A program made the position numbers and the translations under genes. From Capra hircus (Eukaryota; Chordata; Mammalia; Artiodactyla; Bovidae), in NCBI RefSeq assembly GCF_001704415.2, contig NC_030811.1, forward strand, positions 56,719,591 through 56,783,590: a DNA stretch of 64,000 nucleotides. The letters are read 5' to 3'. A model generated the notes under the pieces. The model was given only the letters and a program-made list of their open reading frames with translations, searched no databases and was not told the origin of the DNA. Shown piece after piece: positions 37,094 through 48,885 of the stretch. Position 1 is the first letter of the stretch. Every line of letters starts with the position of its first letter.

Positions 37094-37155
37094 ATATGTT
37101 ATTTCAGCTAGCAATTGTGTTAATAAGCCTTTTGCTTAATTGTTTTTCTCTTTAG

Positions 37156-37328
37156 AACGATACCGCATTCAGAGTGAACAATTTGAGGATCTTTGGCTTA
37201 TAACAAATGAGCTTATCATCCGCCTTCAAGAATATTTTGAAAAACAGGGAATCAAAGATTTCACATGTTCTTTTTCTGGATCTGTGCCCCTTGAAGAATA
37301 TTTTGAGTTGATTGATCATCATTTTGAG
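37156..37328 (+). CDS. BBS9: BBS9 exon f (platform domain)
   Basis: A 173-nt exon after the acceptor tgtttttctctttag and before gtgtgtataatc. It starts in phase 1 by completing glutamine with AA and ends in phase 0 after 57 codons: RYRIQSEQFEDLWL to LIDHHFE. The human protein as I recall it differs at only a few sites (LILRLQEYF, GVKDFACSF). It contains the EYFEKQG and EYFELIDHHFE segments typical of the platform. The donor has GT followed by GTGT in place of the usual AAGT, so it is a weaker match to consensus. A BovB 3' remnant ends only about 60 bp before the acceptor. If the intron were retained the frame would stay open to a TAA at 37659-37661. Confidence 0.97.
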
Positions 37329-39263
37329 GTGTGTATAATCATAACCCATATCATCTGTAGTTTTTCAGTATATGAAAGAGAAGGGGATTCTGTAGAGGTA
37401 AGAATTCTAGTATACATGCCATTAGGCAGTACACTAAGTTGTTATTCTTATGTGGGTGGTGGGGTTGTGAATATTTTCCTGCCCTCTTGCCCAATTTGTG
37501 ATCAATTGCAGACTTTTACAGAGAGGCTGCCTGGAGCTAAGCATGTGGTCTGGCCTCAGAACAGAGCTGGTTTAATTCTCCCACATGGGGATTTAACCTT
37601 TGACCCCAATAACCCAGTGCTAAAACTATTTGAGCTTATCGGCAGCCATTTGGCTAACTAATTCTAGCAGGCCATAAATGAGGTGTGATTATAAAGTAAA
37701 GTGATTTTTCTTTTTCATTTTTAACAAGCACACCAGAACTTCTGCATCTGAATGAGGGTTAATCACGTAAAATATTCTCGAGTATCTGGCACAGTAGGTG
37801 CTTGGTAAATGCTGAAGGATTAAATGTCTAAATCAGTCAGATATGCTACTGACTTTGTTGCCTGGATATGTTTGCACTTCTTCTTTGGAATTATCTTCAG
37901 AGCCTGTGTTACATTTTCTTGAGTATCTTCAGAGTGTCAAATCTTCATCCTTTGAAAATTGATTTGATATTTGAAAATAGTCAAGATTAATGTTTTTCTG
38001 AAAGCAGTTATACAATGACAGTCATTGTTTTAAGTCCCATGTGTTTAAAAAAAGAATTCATCAAGTTTTACTTACTTATTTGCCTGTAAGTAGATCCTGT
38101 AGGGAATTACAAAGAGGAATTTCAAAAAGATTTTGAAAATTATTTAAGGAAGCATTGGTTCCCTAGAGTGGCTACTTTTTAAGGAATCCATAGGTTTTTG
38201 CATCTCTGTAAACTGGTGTGTGTGCAAGCATGTATGTGTGTATTGTAGAGAGAGAGGAAGGGAGAGAATATGTTATGTAAATTGTCAGTCACATGAACAT
38301 TCTACTTAATGTTCAGTTCCCTGAACATTCTAGAGCATTGAACGTTCTAAGAGCATTTAACCTATAAATAAAGACTTCTTTGAATACAATGTCAACATAA
38401 AGGGAAATTTTCAGAGTACAGTCCAATTGCAGATAATACCACATTATCAAATAAATTAATTTGGGTTTTCTCTCATCTATGCTGATAATATTGTATAGGA
38501 TAATATACTTGGGCCAAATTGTGGTACCAAAAGTCAATAGTTTGGGAAATAACATTTAGGTACTCTGAGTATTGAGAACCTTTGCAATTCTCTAGGATAT
38601 ATCTGAAGAAATTCCTGCCTAACTATGTGAAACTGAGGTCCAGTGACTTACAGAAGAGAGTCCATAGAAAGACTATACTAATTTAATATTTGTAACATTT
38701 AAAATTGAAAACATTAGTTTCTAATTGACTGTATTTGACATATAGTCCATGTCCCTCCTGTCCTATATTTGGTTGGCTAGTTAATCCTTGCAGTTTCTAC
38801 ATCAGGGACATTTCTTTTCTGGGGTGGGACTTAGGGAATATGGTCAACTATATACACTTTTACTTGTTAAACAAGTTAAGCAGGGCATGCTTATACTTCC
38901 TTTACTCTCTGGCCCCACTCTCTACCTTTTTAAATACAACTTTCAACTTTAAATAAAGGTGGCTTTTGGACTCCAAGTGGCCTTTAGCATAAGCTCCATG
39001 AAAACAGGAACTTTTGTCTGTTTTATTCATTGTTGAAATTCCTAGTGCCTAGAACATTGCTTGGCACTAAGATCCATACGTAATTGTTACGTGTTAAAAT
39101 TCTAATATGTGAAAACATTTCAATCACTGCTGTTTTGTTACATATACAGACATCTGGCTGATGTCTCAATATTGAAGATATATTTTTATTTTGTATTTCA
39201 TGAATTGAGGAAATAAAATATTACAGCAGGATGTCATACAATTAAAAGTGAATTATTGATAAC

Positions 39264-40577
39264 GTTGGTCTCTGATTCTTCTGCCTTTTCTAAAGCTAGG
39301 TTGAAAATCTTGAAGTTCACGGTTCACGTTTTGCTGAAACCTGCCTTGGAGAATTTTGAGCGTTAATTTACTAGCCTGTGAGATGAGTGCAGTTGTGTGG
39401 TAGTTTGAGCAATCTTTGGTATTGTCTTTCTTTCTGCTGGATCTTTGAAAAAATAAGAGAGTTCCAGGAAAACATCTTTTTCTGCTTTATTGACTATGCC
39501 AAAGCCTTTGACTGTGTGGATCACAGGAAACTGTGGAAAATTCTGAAAGAGATGGGAATAACAGACCACCTAACCTGCTTCTTGAGAAACCTGTATGCAG
39601 GTCAGGAAGCAACAGTTAGAACTGGACATGGAACAACAGACTGATTCCGAATAGGAAAAGGAGTACGTCAGAGCTATATATTGTCACCCTGCTTATTTAA
39701 CTTATATGCAGAGTACATCATGAGAAACGCTTGACTGGAAGAAACACAAGCTGGAATCAAGATTTGCAGGAGAAATATCAATAACCTCAGATATGCAGAT
39801 GCCACCACCCTTATGGCAGGAAGTGAAGAGGAACTAAAAAGCCTCTTGATGAAAGTGAAAGAGGAGAGTCAAGAAGTTGGCCTAAAGCTCAACCTTCTGA
39901 AAATGAAGATCATGGCATTCGGTCCCATCACTTCATGGGAAATAGATGGGGAAACAGTGGAAACAGTGTCAGACTTTATTTTTTTGGCTCCAAAATCACT
40001 GCAGATGGTGATTGCAGCCATGAAATTAAAAGATGCTTACTCCTTGGAATGAAAGTTATGACCAACCTAGATAGCATATTGAAAAACAGAGACATTACTT
40101 TGCCAATAAGGTCCATCTAGTCAAGGCTATGGTTTTTCCAGTGGTCATAATGGATGTGAGAGTTGGACTGTGAAGAAAGTTGAATGCCAAAGAACTGATG
40201 CTTTTGAACTGTGGTGTTGGGGAAGACACTTGAGAGTCCCTTGGACTGCAAGAAGATACAGCCAGTCCATTCTAAAGGAGATCAGTCCTGGGTGTTCATT
40301 GGAAGGACTGATGCTGAAGCTGAAACTCCAATACTTTGGCCTCCTCATGTGAAGATTGACTCATTGGAAAAGACTTTGATGCTGGGAGGGATTGGGGGCA
40401 GGAGGAGAAGGGGACGACAGAGGATGAGATGGCTAGATGGCATCACCAACTTGATGGACATGAGTTTGGATAAACTCCGGGAGTTGGTAATGGACAGTGA
40501 GGCCTGGCGTGCTGCAATTCATGGGGTCGCAAAGAGTCGGACACAACTGAGCGGCTGAACTGAACTGAACTGAACTG
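39264..40577 (+). mobile_element. BovB LINE with inverted 5' end
   Basis: 39264-39433 is BovB in antisense (ttctgccttttctaaagcta, ttggagaattttgagcgtta). At 39434-39436 it switches to sense (gctggatctttgaaaaaata) and runs to the gaactgaactgaactg end. ttgataac at 39256-39263 and 40578-40585 is the target-site duplication, so both parts entered in one event. The sense part carries FIDYAKAFDCVDHRKLW but has stops and frameshifts, for example in the YADD region (YADATTLM). Confidence 0.93.
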
Positions 40578-40742
40578 TTGATAACTTTTGCAATATTCTT
40601 CTTAAAAAATTAGTTGTTACATCACTTTAAATTTTGATAATGAATTTTTTTTTCCCTTCAGGAGAATATTCTTTGATATAGCTACTTAAGTGCTTCTTAA
40701 GTGCTGAAACTGGGGTTAAAGGAGGGTAGTAAAATTCCAAGT

Positions 40743-42458
40743 CTTTCTCTCACTGTTTGCAGATGACATGATCGTCTGCATAGAAAACCGTAAAGACTCC
40801 ACCAGAAAATTAATAGAGCTAACCGATGAATATAGTAATGTTGCAAGATATAAAATTAACACACAGAAATCCCTTGCATTCCTATACAGTAACAATGAGA
40901 AAACAGAAACAGAATTTAAGGAAACAATTCCATTCACCATTACAACAAAAAGAATAAAATACTTAAGAATAAATCTACCTAAAGAAACAAAAGACCTATA
41001 TATATAAAACTATAAAACACTGATGAAAGAAATCAAAGATGACAAAATAGATGGAGAAATATACCATGGTCATGGATTGGAAGAATCAATACAGTAAAAA
41101 TGAGTATACTACCCAAAGCAATCTATAGATTCAGTGCAATCCCTATCAAGCTACCAAAGGTATTTTTCACAGAACTAGAACAAATAATTTCACAATTTGT
41201 ATGGAAATACGAAAAACCTCGAATAGCCAAAGCAATCTTGAGAAAGAAGAATGGAACTGGAGGAATCAATCTGCCTGACTGCAGACTATACTACAAAGCT
41301 ACTGTCATCAAGGCAGTATGGTACTGGCACAATGACAGAAATATAAATCAGTGGAACAAAATACAAAGCCCAGAGATAAATCCACGCACCTATGGACACC
41401 TTATGTTTGACAAAGGAGGCAAGAATATACAATAGATTAAAGACAATCTCTTTAACAAGTGGTGCTGGGAATACTGGTTAACCACTTGTAAAAGAATGAA
41501 ACTAGAACACTTTCTAACACCATACACAAAAATAAACTCAAAATGGATTAAAGATCTAAACATAAGACCAGAAACTATGAAACTCCTAGAGGAGAACATA
41601 GGCAAAACACTCTGCCATAAATCACAGCAGGATCCTCTATGACCCACCTCCCAGAGTAATGGAAATACAAGCAAAAATAAAGAAATGGGACCCAATTAAA
41701 ATTAAAAGCTTGTGCACAATGAAGGAAACTATAAGCAAGGTGAAAAGGCAGCCTTCAGAATGGGAGAAAATAATAGCAAATGAAGCAACTGACAAACAAC
41801 TAATCTCAAAAATACACAAACAGCTCCTGAAGCTGAATTCCAGAAAAATAAATGACCCAATCAAAAAATGAGCCAAACTAAACAGACATTTCTCCAAAGA
41901 AGATATACAGATGAATAACAAACACATGAAAAGATGCTCAACATCACTCATTAACAGAGAAATGCAAATCAAAACCACAGTGAGGTACAATCTCACACTG
42001 ATCAGAATGGCTACTATCAAAAAGTCTACAAATAATAAATACTGGAGAGGGCATGGAGAAAAAGAGACTCCTCTTACATTGTTGGTGGAAATGCAAAGTA
42101 GTACAACCACTATGGAGAACAGTATGGAAATTCCTTAAAAAACTGGAAATAGAACTGCCATATGACCCAGCATTTCCACTGCTGGGCATACACACTGAGG
42201 AAACCAGAAATGAAAGAGACACATGTACCCCAATGTTCATCACAGCACTGTTTATAATAGCCAGGACATGGAAACAACCTAGATGTCCATCAGCAGATGA
42301 ATGGATAAGAAAGCTGTGGTACATATACACAATGGAGTATTACTCAGCCATTAAAAAGAATACATTTGAATCAGTTCTAATGAGGTGGATGAAACTGGAG
42401 CCTATTATACAGAGTGAAGTAAGCCAGAAAGAAAAACACCAATACAGTATACTAATGC
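40743..42458 (+). mobile_element. L1 LINE (bovine-type), left part
   Basis: 5'-truncated L1 starting inside ORF2. The + strand encodes ADDMIVCIENRKDSTRKLI, then EQIISQFVWKYEKPRIAKA and WKQPRCPSADEWIRKLWYI, in several frames broken by stops. The 12-bp repeat aaaattccaagt at 40731-40742 and 44949-44960 is its target-site duplication. The L1 is interrupted at 42458 by BovB. Confidence 0.95.
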
Positions 42459-44591
42459 TCAGATCATGAACTCCTTATTACCAAATTCAGACTCAAATTG
42501 AAGAAAGTAGGGAAAACTGCTAGACCATTCAGGTATGACCTAAATCAAATCCCTTATGATTATACAGTGGAAGTGAGAAATAGATTTAAGGGCCTAGATC
42601 TGATAGATAGAGTGCCTGATGAACTATGGACAGAGGTTCGTGACATTGTACAGAAGAACAGGGATCAAGACCATCCCCATGGTAAAGAAATGCAAAAAAG
42701 CAAAATGGCTGTCTGGGGAGGCCTTACGAATAGCTGTGAAAAGAAGAGAAGTGAAAAGCAAAGGAGAAAAGGAAAGATATAAGCATCTGAATGCAAAGTT
42801 CCAAAGAATAGCAAGAAGAGATAAGAAAGCCTTCTTCAGCGATCAATGCAAAGAAATAGAGGAAAAGAACAGAATGGGAAAGACTAGAGATCTCTTCAAG
42901 AAAATTAGAGATACCAAGGGAACATTTCATGCAAAGATGGGCTCGATAAAGGACAGAAATGGTCTGGACCTAACAGAAGCAGAAGATATTAAGAAGAGGT
43001 GGCAAGAATACACAGAAGAACTGTACAAAAAAGATCATCACGACCCAGAAAATCATGACGATATGATCACTAATCTAGAGCCAGACATCCTGGAATGTGA
43101 AGTCAAGTGGGCCTTAGAAAGCATCACTACGAACAAAGCTAGTGGAGGTGATGGAATTCCAGTTGAGCTGTTTCAAATCCTGAAAGATGATGCTGTGAAA
43201 GTGCTGCACTCAATATGCCAGCAAATTTGGAAAACTCAGCAGTGGCCACAGGACTGGAAAAGGCCAGTTTTCATTCCAATCCCAAAGAAAGGCAATGCCA
43301 AAGAATGCTCAAACTATTGCACAAGTACATTCATCTCACACAGTAGTAAAGTAATGTTCAAAATTCTCCAAGCCAGGCTTCAGCAATATGTGAACCGTGA
43401 ACTCCCTGATGTTCAAGCTGGTTTTAGAAAAGGCAGAGGAACCAAAGATCAAATTGCTAACATCCACTGGATCATGGAAAAAAGAAGAGAGTTCCAGAAA
43501 AACATCTATTTCTGCTTTATTGACTATGCCAAAGCCTTTGACTGTGTGGATCACAACAAACTGTGGAAAATTCTGAAAGAGATGGGAATACCAGACCACC
43601 TAACCTGCCTCTTGAGAAATCTGTATGCAGGTCAGGAAGCAACAGTTAGAACTGGACGTGGAACAACAGACTGGTTCCAAATAGGAAAAGGAGTACGTCA
43701 AGGCTGTATATTGTCACCCTGCTTATTTAACTTTTATGCAGAGTACATCATGAGAAACGCTGGACTGGAAGAAACACAAGCTGGAATCAAGATTTGCAGG
43801 AGAAATATCAATAACCTCAGATATGCAGATGACACCACCCTTATGGCAGAAAGTGAAGAGGAACTAAAGAGCCTCTTGATGAAAGTGAAAGAGGAGAGTG
43901 AAGAAGTTGGCTTAAAGCTCAACATTCAGAAAACGAAGATCATAGCATCCGGTCCCATCACTTCATGGGAAATAGATGGGGAAACAGTAGAAACAGTGTC
44001 AGACTTTATTTTGGGGGGTTCCAAAATGACTGCAGATGGTGACTGCAGCCATGAAATTAAAAGACGCTTTCTCTTTGGAAGAAAATCTATGACCAACCTA
44101 GATAGCATATTCAAAAGTGGAGGCATTACTTTGCCGACTAAGGTCCGTCTAGTCAAGGCTATGGTTTTTCCTGTGGTCATGTATGGATGTGAGAGTTGGA
44201 CTGTGAAGAAGGCTGAGTGCCGAAGAATTGATGCTTTTGAACTGTGGTGTTGGAGAAGACTCTTTGAGAGTCCCTTGGACTGCAAGGAGATCCAACCAGT
44301 CCATTCTGAAGGATTTCTTTGGAACGAATGATGCTAAAGCTGAAGCTCCAGTACTTTGGCCACCTCATGCAAAGAGCTGACTCATTGGAAAAGACTCTGA
44401 TGCTGGGAGGGATTGGGGGCAGGAGGAGAAGAGGACAGCCAAGGATGAGATGGCTGGATGGCATCACTGACTCGATGGACACGAGTCTGAGTGAACTCCG
44501 GGAGTTGGTGATGGACAGGGAGGCCTGGCGTGCTGCGTTTCATGGGTTTGCAGAGTCGGACACGACTGAGCGACTGAACTGAACTGAACTG
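42459..44591 (+). mobile_element. BovB (RTE) LINE inserted in L1, long RT frame
   Basis: It begins at the SDH codons that mark the end of the endonuclease domain (tcagatcatgaac), so the nuclease is missing, and runs to the tgaactgaactgaactgaa end. aatgc at 42454-42458 and 44592-44596 is the target-site duplication within L1. A 570-codon frame (42619-44331) holds the whole reverse-transcriptase domain, with FIDYAKAFDCVDH and YADD (43822-43833). A +1 insertion near 42655 separates it from the SDH frame, and a deletion near 44312 shifts the C-terminal part. Without endonuclease and a start it should not be autonomous. Confidence 0.96.
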
Positions 44592-44948
44592 AATGCATAT
44601 ATATGGAATTTAGAAAGATGTCAACGATGACCTTATATGCGAGACAGCGAAAGAGACGCAGATATATACAACAGTCTTCTGGTCTCTGTGGGAAAGGGTG
44701 AGGGTGGGATGATTTGAGACATGTATATTATCATGTGTGAAACAGATCGCCTGTCAAGGTTCGATGCATGAGACAGGGTGCTCAGGGCTAGTGCCCTGGG
44801 ATGACCCAGAGGGATGAGATGAGGAGGGAGGTAGGAGGGGGGTTCAGGATGGGGAACACATGTACACCCATGGCTGATTCATATCAAGGTATGGCAAAAA
44901 CCAATACAGTATTGTAAAGTAATTAGCCTCCAATTAAATAAATTTTTA
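44592..44948 (+). mobile_element. L1 LINE (bovine-type), right part
   Basis: Continues the interrupted L1: tgcatatatatggaatttag, cgatgcatgagacagggtgc and attgtaaagtaattagcctc, then an A/T-rich end before the target-site duplication. Confidence 0.94.
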
Positions 44949-46237
44949 AAAATTCCAAGTTTTTTCCCCAATCATGTGTCTTTTCTCCTCAAATGCACTG
45001 AAAAAGAGGGCAGTTTGGTTTGATATCAGAAATGTAAACTATGTGTGATTTCCAAACATACTAAATATTGTACTTCAGAAGTATTATGACTGTTCTGTAA
45101 AGTACCAGTTCACATGATCTGGTTTCATGGAGTGTTCCCTAGGACATTGATCAGTTTCTTTATTTTAATAATATTAAATTCAAAAATTATGGAAAGAATT
45201 ATATGGAAAAGAGTCATTTCTGATTCTCATCCTCCCATTATTCTGTCTCCTTGGATGCAAATTTTGGTGTCCAGTTTCTTGTGATCTTTCTAGAATTGTT
45301 CTGTGTAGTCACAACTATGTTACTGTACAATTTTTTAGAAAAAATACATGCATGATATTCTGTATTTTTTTACTTTGCTTCTTTGAATACATCTTTGGCT
45401 AGCATTGCTTATCTGTACCTAGTGGTCCTCTTGTTCCTCTATTGATAGCAGTTTGATTATTAACATTATCTTACTGTAATAGGAACAGAGCAAATTTTGT
45501 AATGAATATCTTTGCATGTACATTACTTTTTGCAAGCACACCTCTTGGAAAAATTCCTGGAAGTGTGATTGCTAGGTCAAAGGCTGTTATTTTTGAGAAC
45601 AATTTGTATTAACTTCTCTGTGAATCTTGCCTACTTTTCTATTGGATTGGTGCTCTTTTTCTTACTTGTATGTTTGGGTTGTGGTCACTTTTTTTTATAT
45701 CAGTTTGTAGATGCTTTCTGGTTATTATGGCAATCACATAGAACTGTTTTTTTTTTTAAGTTAGTAATTTATCGGGTGTGTGTGTGTGTTTGTATATGTG
45801 TGACTTTTGACTTATAAAGATCTGTCTCATGCTAAAATTATTTTAAAAATACAATTTTTCTAGTACTTTTGTTTTACTTAAACTTTTGATTCCTCTGCAG
45901 TTGATTTTGCTGCAAAGGCTAGGGGAGAGATTATAGAATATTATTCTTTTTTTCCATTGTATATTTAATCAGTTATCACAAAATGTTTATTAAATAATCT
46001 GTCTTTATTCCTTGGTAAGTGGGCCATTTTTACTAAATTTCTATCCAGCCTATTTCACTGTATCATTTATGTATTCATGAATCAAATATCATACTATTTT
46101 AATTCTCTAAACTCTGTAATACACTTAAATTTCCTCTTTACTCTTTTCAAATTTTTATTGGCATTGCCAGTATCCCTACTTTAGACACATTTTTGTTGTG
46201 CACATTTAGCCTGAATTAAAGAAATTCTTCATTGTAG

Positions 46238-46390
46238 TTGCGGATAAATGGTGAAAAATTAGAAGAACTGTTGTCTGAAAGAGCTGTACAATTTCGGGCC
46301 ATTCAACGTCGGCTGTTAACAAGGTTCAAAGATAAAACACCTGCACCCCTCCAACACCTGGACACCTTGCTAGATGGAACTTACAAGCAG
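46238..46390 (+). CDS. BBS9: BBS9 exon g (start of helical region)
   Basis: A 153-nt exon after the acceptor gaaattcttcattgtag and before gtaagtataa. Phase 0-0 with 51 codons, LRINGEKLEELLSERAVQF to LLDGTYKQ. Nearly identical to the human protein as I remember it, with one visible difference (LLTRFKDKT in place of LLARFKDKT). The amphipathic pattern around EKLEELLSERAVQFRAIQRRL fits an alpha-helical hairpin after the platform. As a phase 0-0 exon it too could be skipped in frame. The human sequence continues with VIALADAVEENQG, which I could not find before 64000, so the next exon is at least 17.6 kb away. Confidence 0.97.
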
Positions 46391-46479
46391 GTAAGTATAA
46401 TATCAGTGCTAGTTTTCTACTCCTAGAGTCACGTACCAGACTAACAAGGTTAGGTGTTTCTTTCCTGTGTATTATGAAA

Positions 46480-46700
46480 CAGTGAACAGCATACAAGCCT
46501 AAGACTCAGAATTTAGTCAAGCTCTGTCACTGTCTAATTATGTGACTTTGAGTAAATTAGAATAGATCCATCCATATTTTACTTTCCAGAGTTTTTGTGA
46601 GGATTTTCTATCATTTCTTTGAAGCAGCCAGCATAATGCCAGGCATATAATATATGCTTGATGAATAGTAGCTATTATGGTTAGTGTGTTTATTGGACAA
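46480..46700 (+). mobile_element. MIR-like fragment
   Basis: agctctgtcactgtctaatt, tatgtgactttgagtaaatt and aatgccaggcatataatata resemble MIR. Confidence 0.55.
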
Positions 46701-46807
46701 TTCTTGGTACATTCCATAATTATCATAGTTCTCAAATTGTCTTACAGAGCAATTGGATCATACTTTCAGTGTTTTGTCAGCTGATGTTTTAAAGATAGAG
46801 TTTTGTT

Positions 46808-47690
46808 TTTAAAATTCATTGATGTATAGTTGATTTACAATGTTGTGCTAGTTTATGCTGTACAATAAAGTGATTCAGATACACACACACCCACACACAC
46901 ACACATTGTTTTTCATATTGTTCTCCATTATGGTTTATCACAGGGTACTTCCCTGTGCTGTAGGACCTTGTTGTTTATCCGTTCTATATACAATAGTTCG
47001 TGTCTGCTAATCTCAAATTCCCAATCCCTTCCTTCCCCAGTTATCCTCCCCCTTGTCAATCACAAGTCCATTCTTTATGTCTGTGAGTCTATTTTGTAGA
47101 TAAATTCACTTGTGTCATATTTTAGATTCCACATATAAGTGATAGCACATGATATTTATCTTTCTCTTTTGTCTTACTTAGTATGATCATCTCTGGTCCA
47201 TCCATGTTGCTGTATAACATTATTTCATTCTTTTTTATGGCTGAGTAGTATTCCACTGTATATCTGTACCATATCTTTATTCACCTGTCATTGACCATTT
47301 AGATTGTTTCATGTCTTGGCTATTGTGAATCGTGCTGTGAACATAGGGGTATATGTATCTTTTTGAATTATAGTTTTGTCTGGATATATGCATAGGAATA
47401 GGATTGCTGGATCACATGGGAACTCTATTTTTTGTTTTTGAGACACCTCCATACTGTTTTTCATGGTGGCTGCACCAACTTACATTACCACCAACTGTGT
47501 AGGAGGGTTCCTTTTTCTTTACACCCTCTATACCATTTGTCATTTGTAGGCTTCTTTAGTACGGCCATTCTGATGGTGTGAGGTGGTGCCTTATTGTAGT
47601 TTTGATTTGCATTTCTTTATTAATTAGCGATGTTGAGCATCTTCATGTGCCAGTTGGCCATGAGATGGAATTCTTAAATAGCCCTTTGTT
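46808..47690 (-). mobile_element. L1 LINE 3' region, antisense
   Basis: tgatgtatagttgatttaca, gagtagtattccactgtata and ggattgctggatcacatggg are antisense L1 ORF2/3' UTR. It includes a CA repeat at 46886-46914. Confidence 0.85.
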
Positions 47691-48060
47691 CTAGCTCAAA
47701 AAGACTTTTTTCTTCCTCTTTGAGTCTTTCTTCTACCAATGGTTTATCATTTGCATAACTAGGGTTATCTGAGTCTTATTCTTAAGGTGTTACATCTTTA
47801 AAAACTATTCAAAATTATCATCTCAGACTTGAAATAATAATTTTTAAAATTGAAATTTCATGGATAAGGCCTCTTCCAGTTCTACTATAAAGAAGTCAGC
47901 TTTGATTAACTACATTATGTCTTTTTACATATCTATACAATATCAATGATCCGTTTCAAAATCAGTGTTGATGATATGAATACGCTGTTGATTTTTTTGA
48001 TTGAATTTTTTGTTGAGAGAGTTGTATATTCCCATGCAGTTATAACGAAAAGTACAGCTA

Positions 48061-48375
48061 GGGACTTTGCTAGTGGATAAGAAGCTACCTGCCAGTGCAG
48101 GGGACACAGGTTCGATCACTGGTCCAGGAAGATCCCACGTGCCTCAGAGCAGCTAAGCCCATGAGCCACAACCACTGAGCCTGATTGCTGCGATTACTGA
48201 AGCCTGCATGCTCTAGAGTCCATGCTCCACAGTAAGAGAAGCCACTGCAATGAGAAGCCTCTGCACCACAACAAAGAGTAACTCCTGCTGATGGCAATTA
48301 GAGATAACCTCCAAGCAGCGCTGAAGACCCAGCACAGTCAATAAATAAATAATTTAAAAAGAAACTATAAAAAAA
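48061..48375 (+). mobile_element. CHR-1-type SINE, full length
   Basis: gggactttgctagtggataa, caggttcgatcactggtcca, gagaagccactgcaatgaga and an ataaataaataa tail. tacagcta at 48053-48060 and 48376-48383 is the target-site duplication. Confidence 0.9.
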
Positions 48376-48742
48376 TACAGCTAAATTTCACATATCATTT
48401 ACCCACTTTCTTCCAGTGGTATCATTTTGTAAAACTATAGTATAATATCACAGCTAGATTATTGACATTGATAAAATCTGTAGATTTTTATTCAAACTTC
48501 CACAATTTTACCTGTACTCTTATGTGGGTGTATTAAGTTCTATACAGTTTTATGTATGTCTGTGTATCCACCATCTTGTGTATTCAAGATACCAAGCAGC
48601 TCCATCGCACAAGACTTCTTCATGTTACATTTTATTGACAAAACCCCCTCCCCAACACTGTGCTTCTCTACCACATTTTGCTGTTTTTGGAAGAATGAAT
48701 CAGATATTGTTTTCATAGTTAGCTTTTCTAAAGGGAAGAATT

Positions 48743-48885
48743 GTGGAGAAGGAAATGGCATCCCGCTCTGGTATTCTTGCCTGGGAAATCCCATGGACAG
48801 AGGAGCCTGGTGGGCTATAGTCCATAGGGTCACAAAGTCAAACATGACTTAGTGACTAAACAACAATAGCAACGGCAACAACAAA
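48743..48885 (+). mobile_element. 5'-truncated Bov SINE
   Basis: gtggagaaggaaatggcatc to catgacttagtgactaaaca and an acaacaatagcaac tail. Confidence 0.88.

Larger units (their letters stand above)
22741..37155. other. BBS9 intron e-f
   Basis: 14.4-kb intron. 23100-24240 and 24480-26230 show no recognisable repeat or exon apart from the TA repeat. The remainder is mainly BovB, SINE, L2/MIR and a GC-richer block at 33380-35270. Confidence 0.8.
37329..46237. other. BBS9 intron f-g
   Basis: 8.9-kb intron. 37662-39255 has MIR/L2 fragments (37775-37830 and 38990-39080) and a TG/GA-rich patch at 38215-38270. 39264-44948 is young LINE sequence. 44961-46237 is AT-rich with possible old LINE remnants and a TG repeat near 45777-45800. 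Confidence 0.8.

Noticed and set aside
42619..44331. 570-codon frame as a host gene
   Set aside because: It is the reverse-transcriptase part of a BovB retrotransposon with a 5' truncation, BovB 3' end and target-site duplication; it is not a host gene or a bacterial-type retron.
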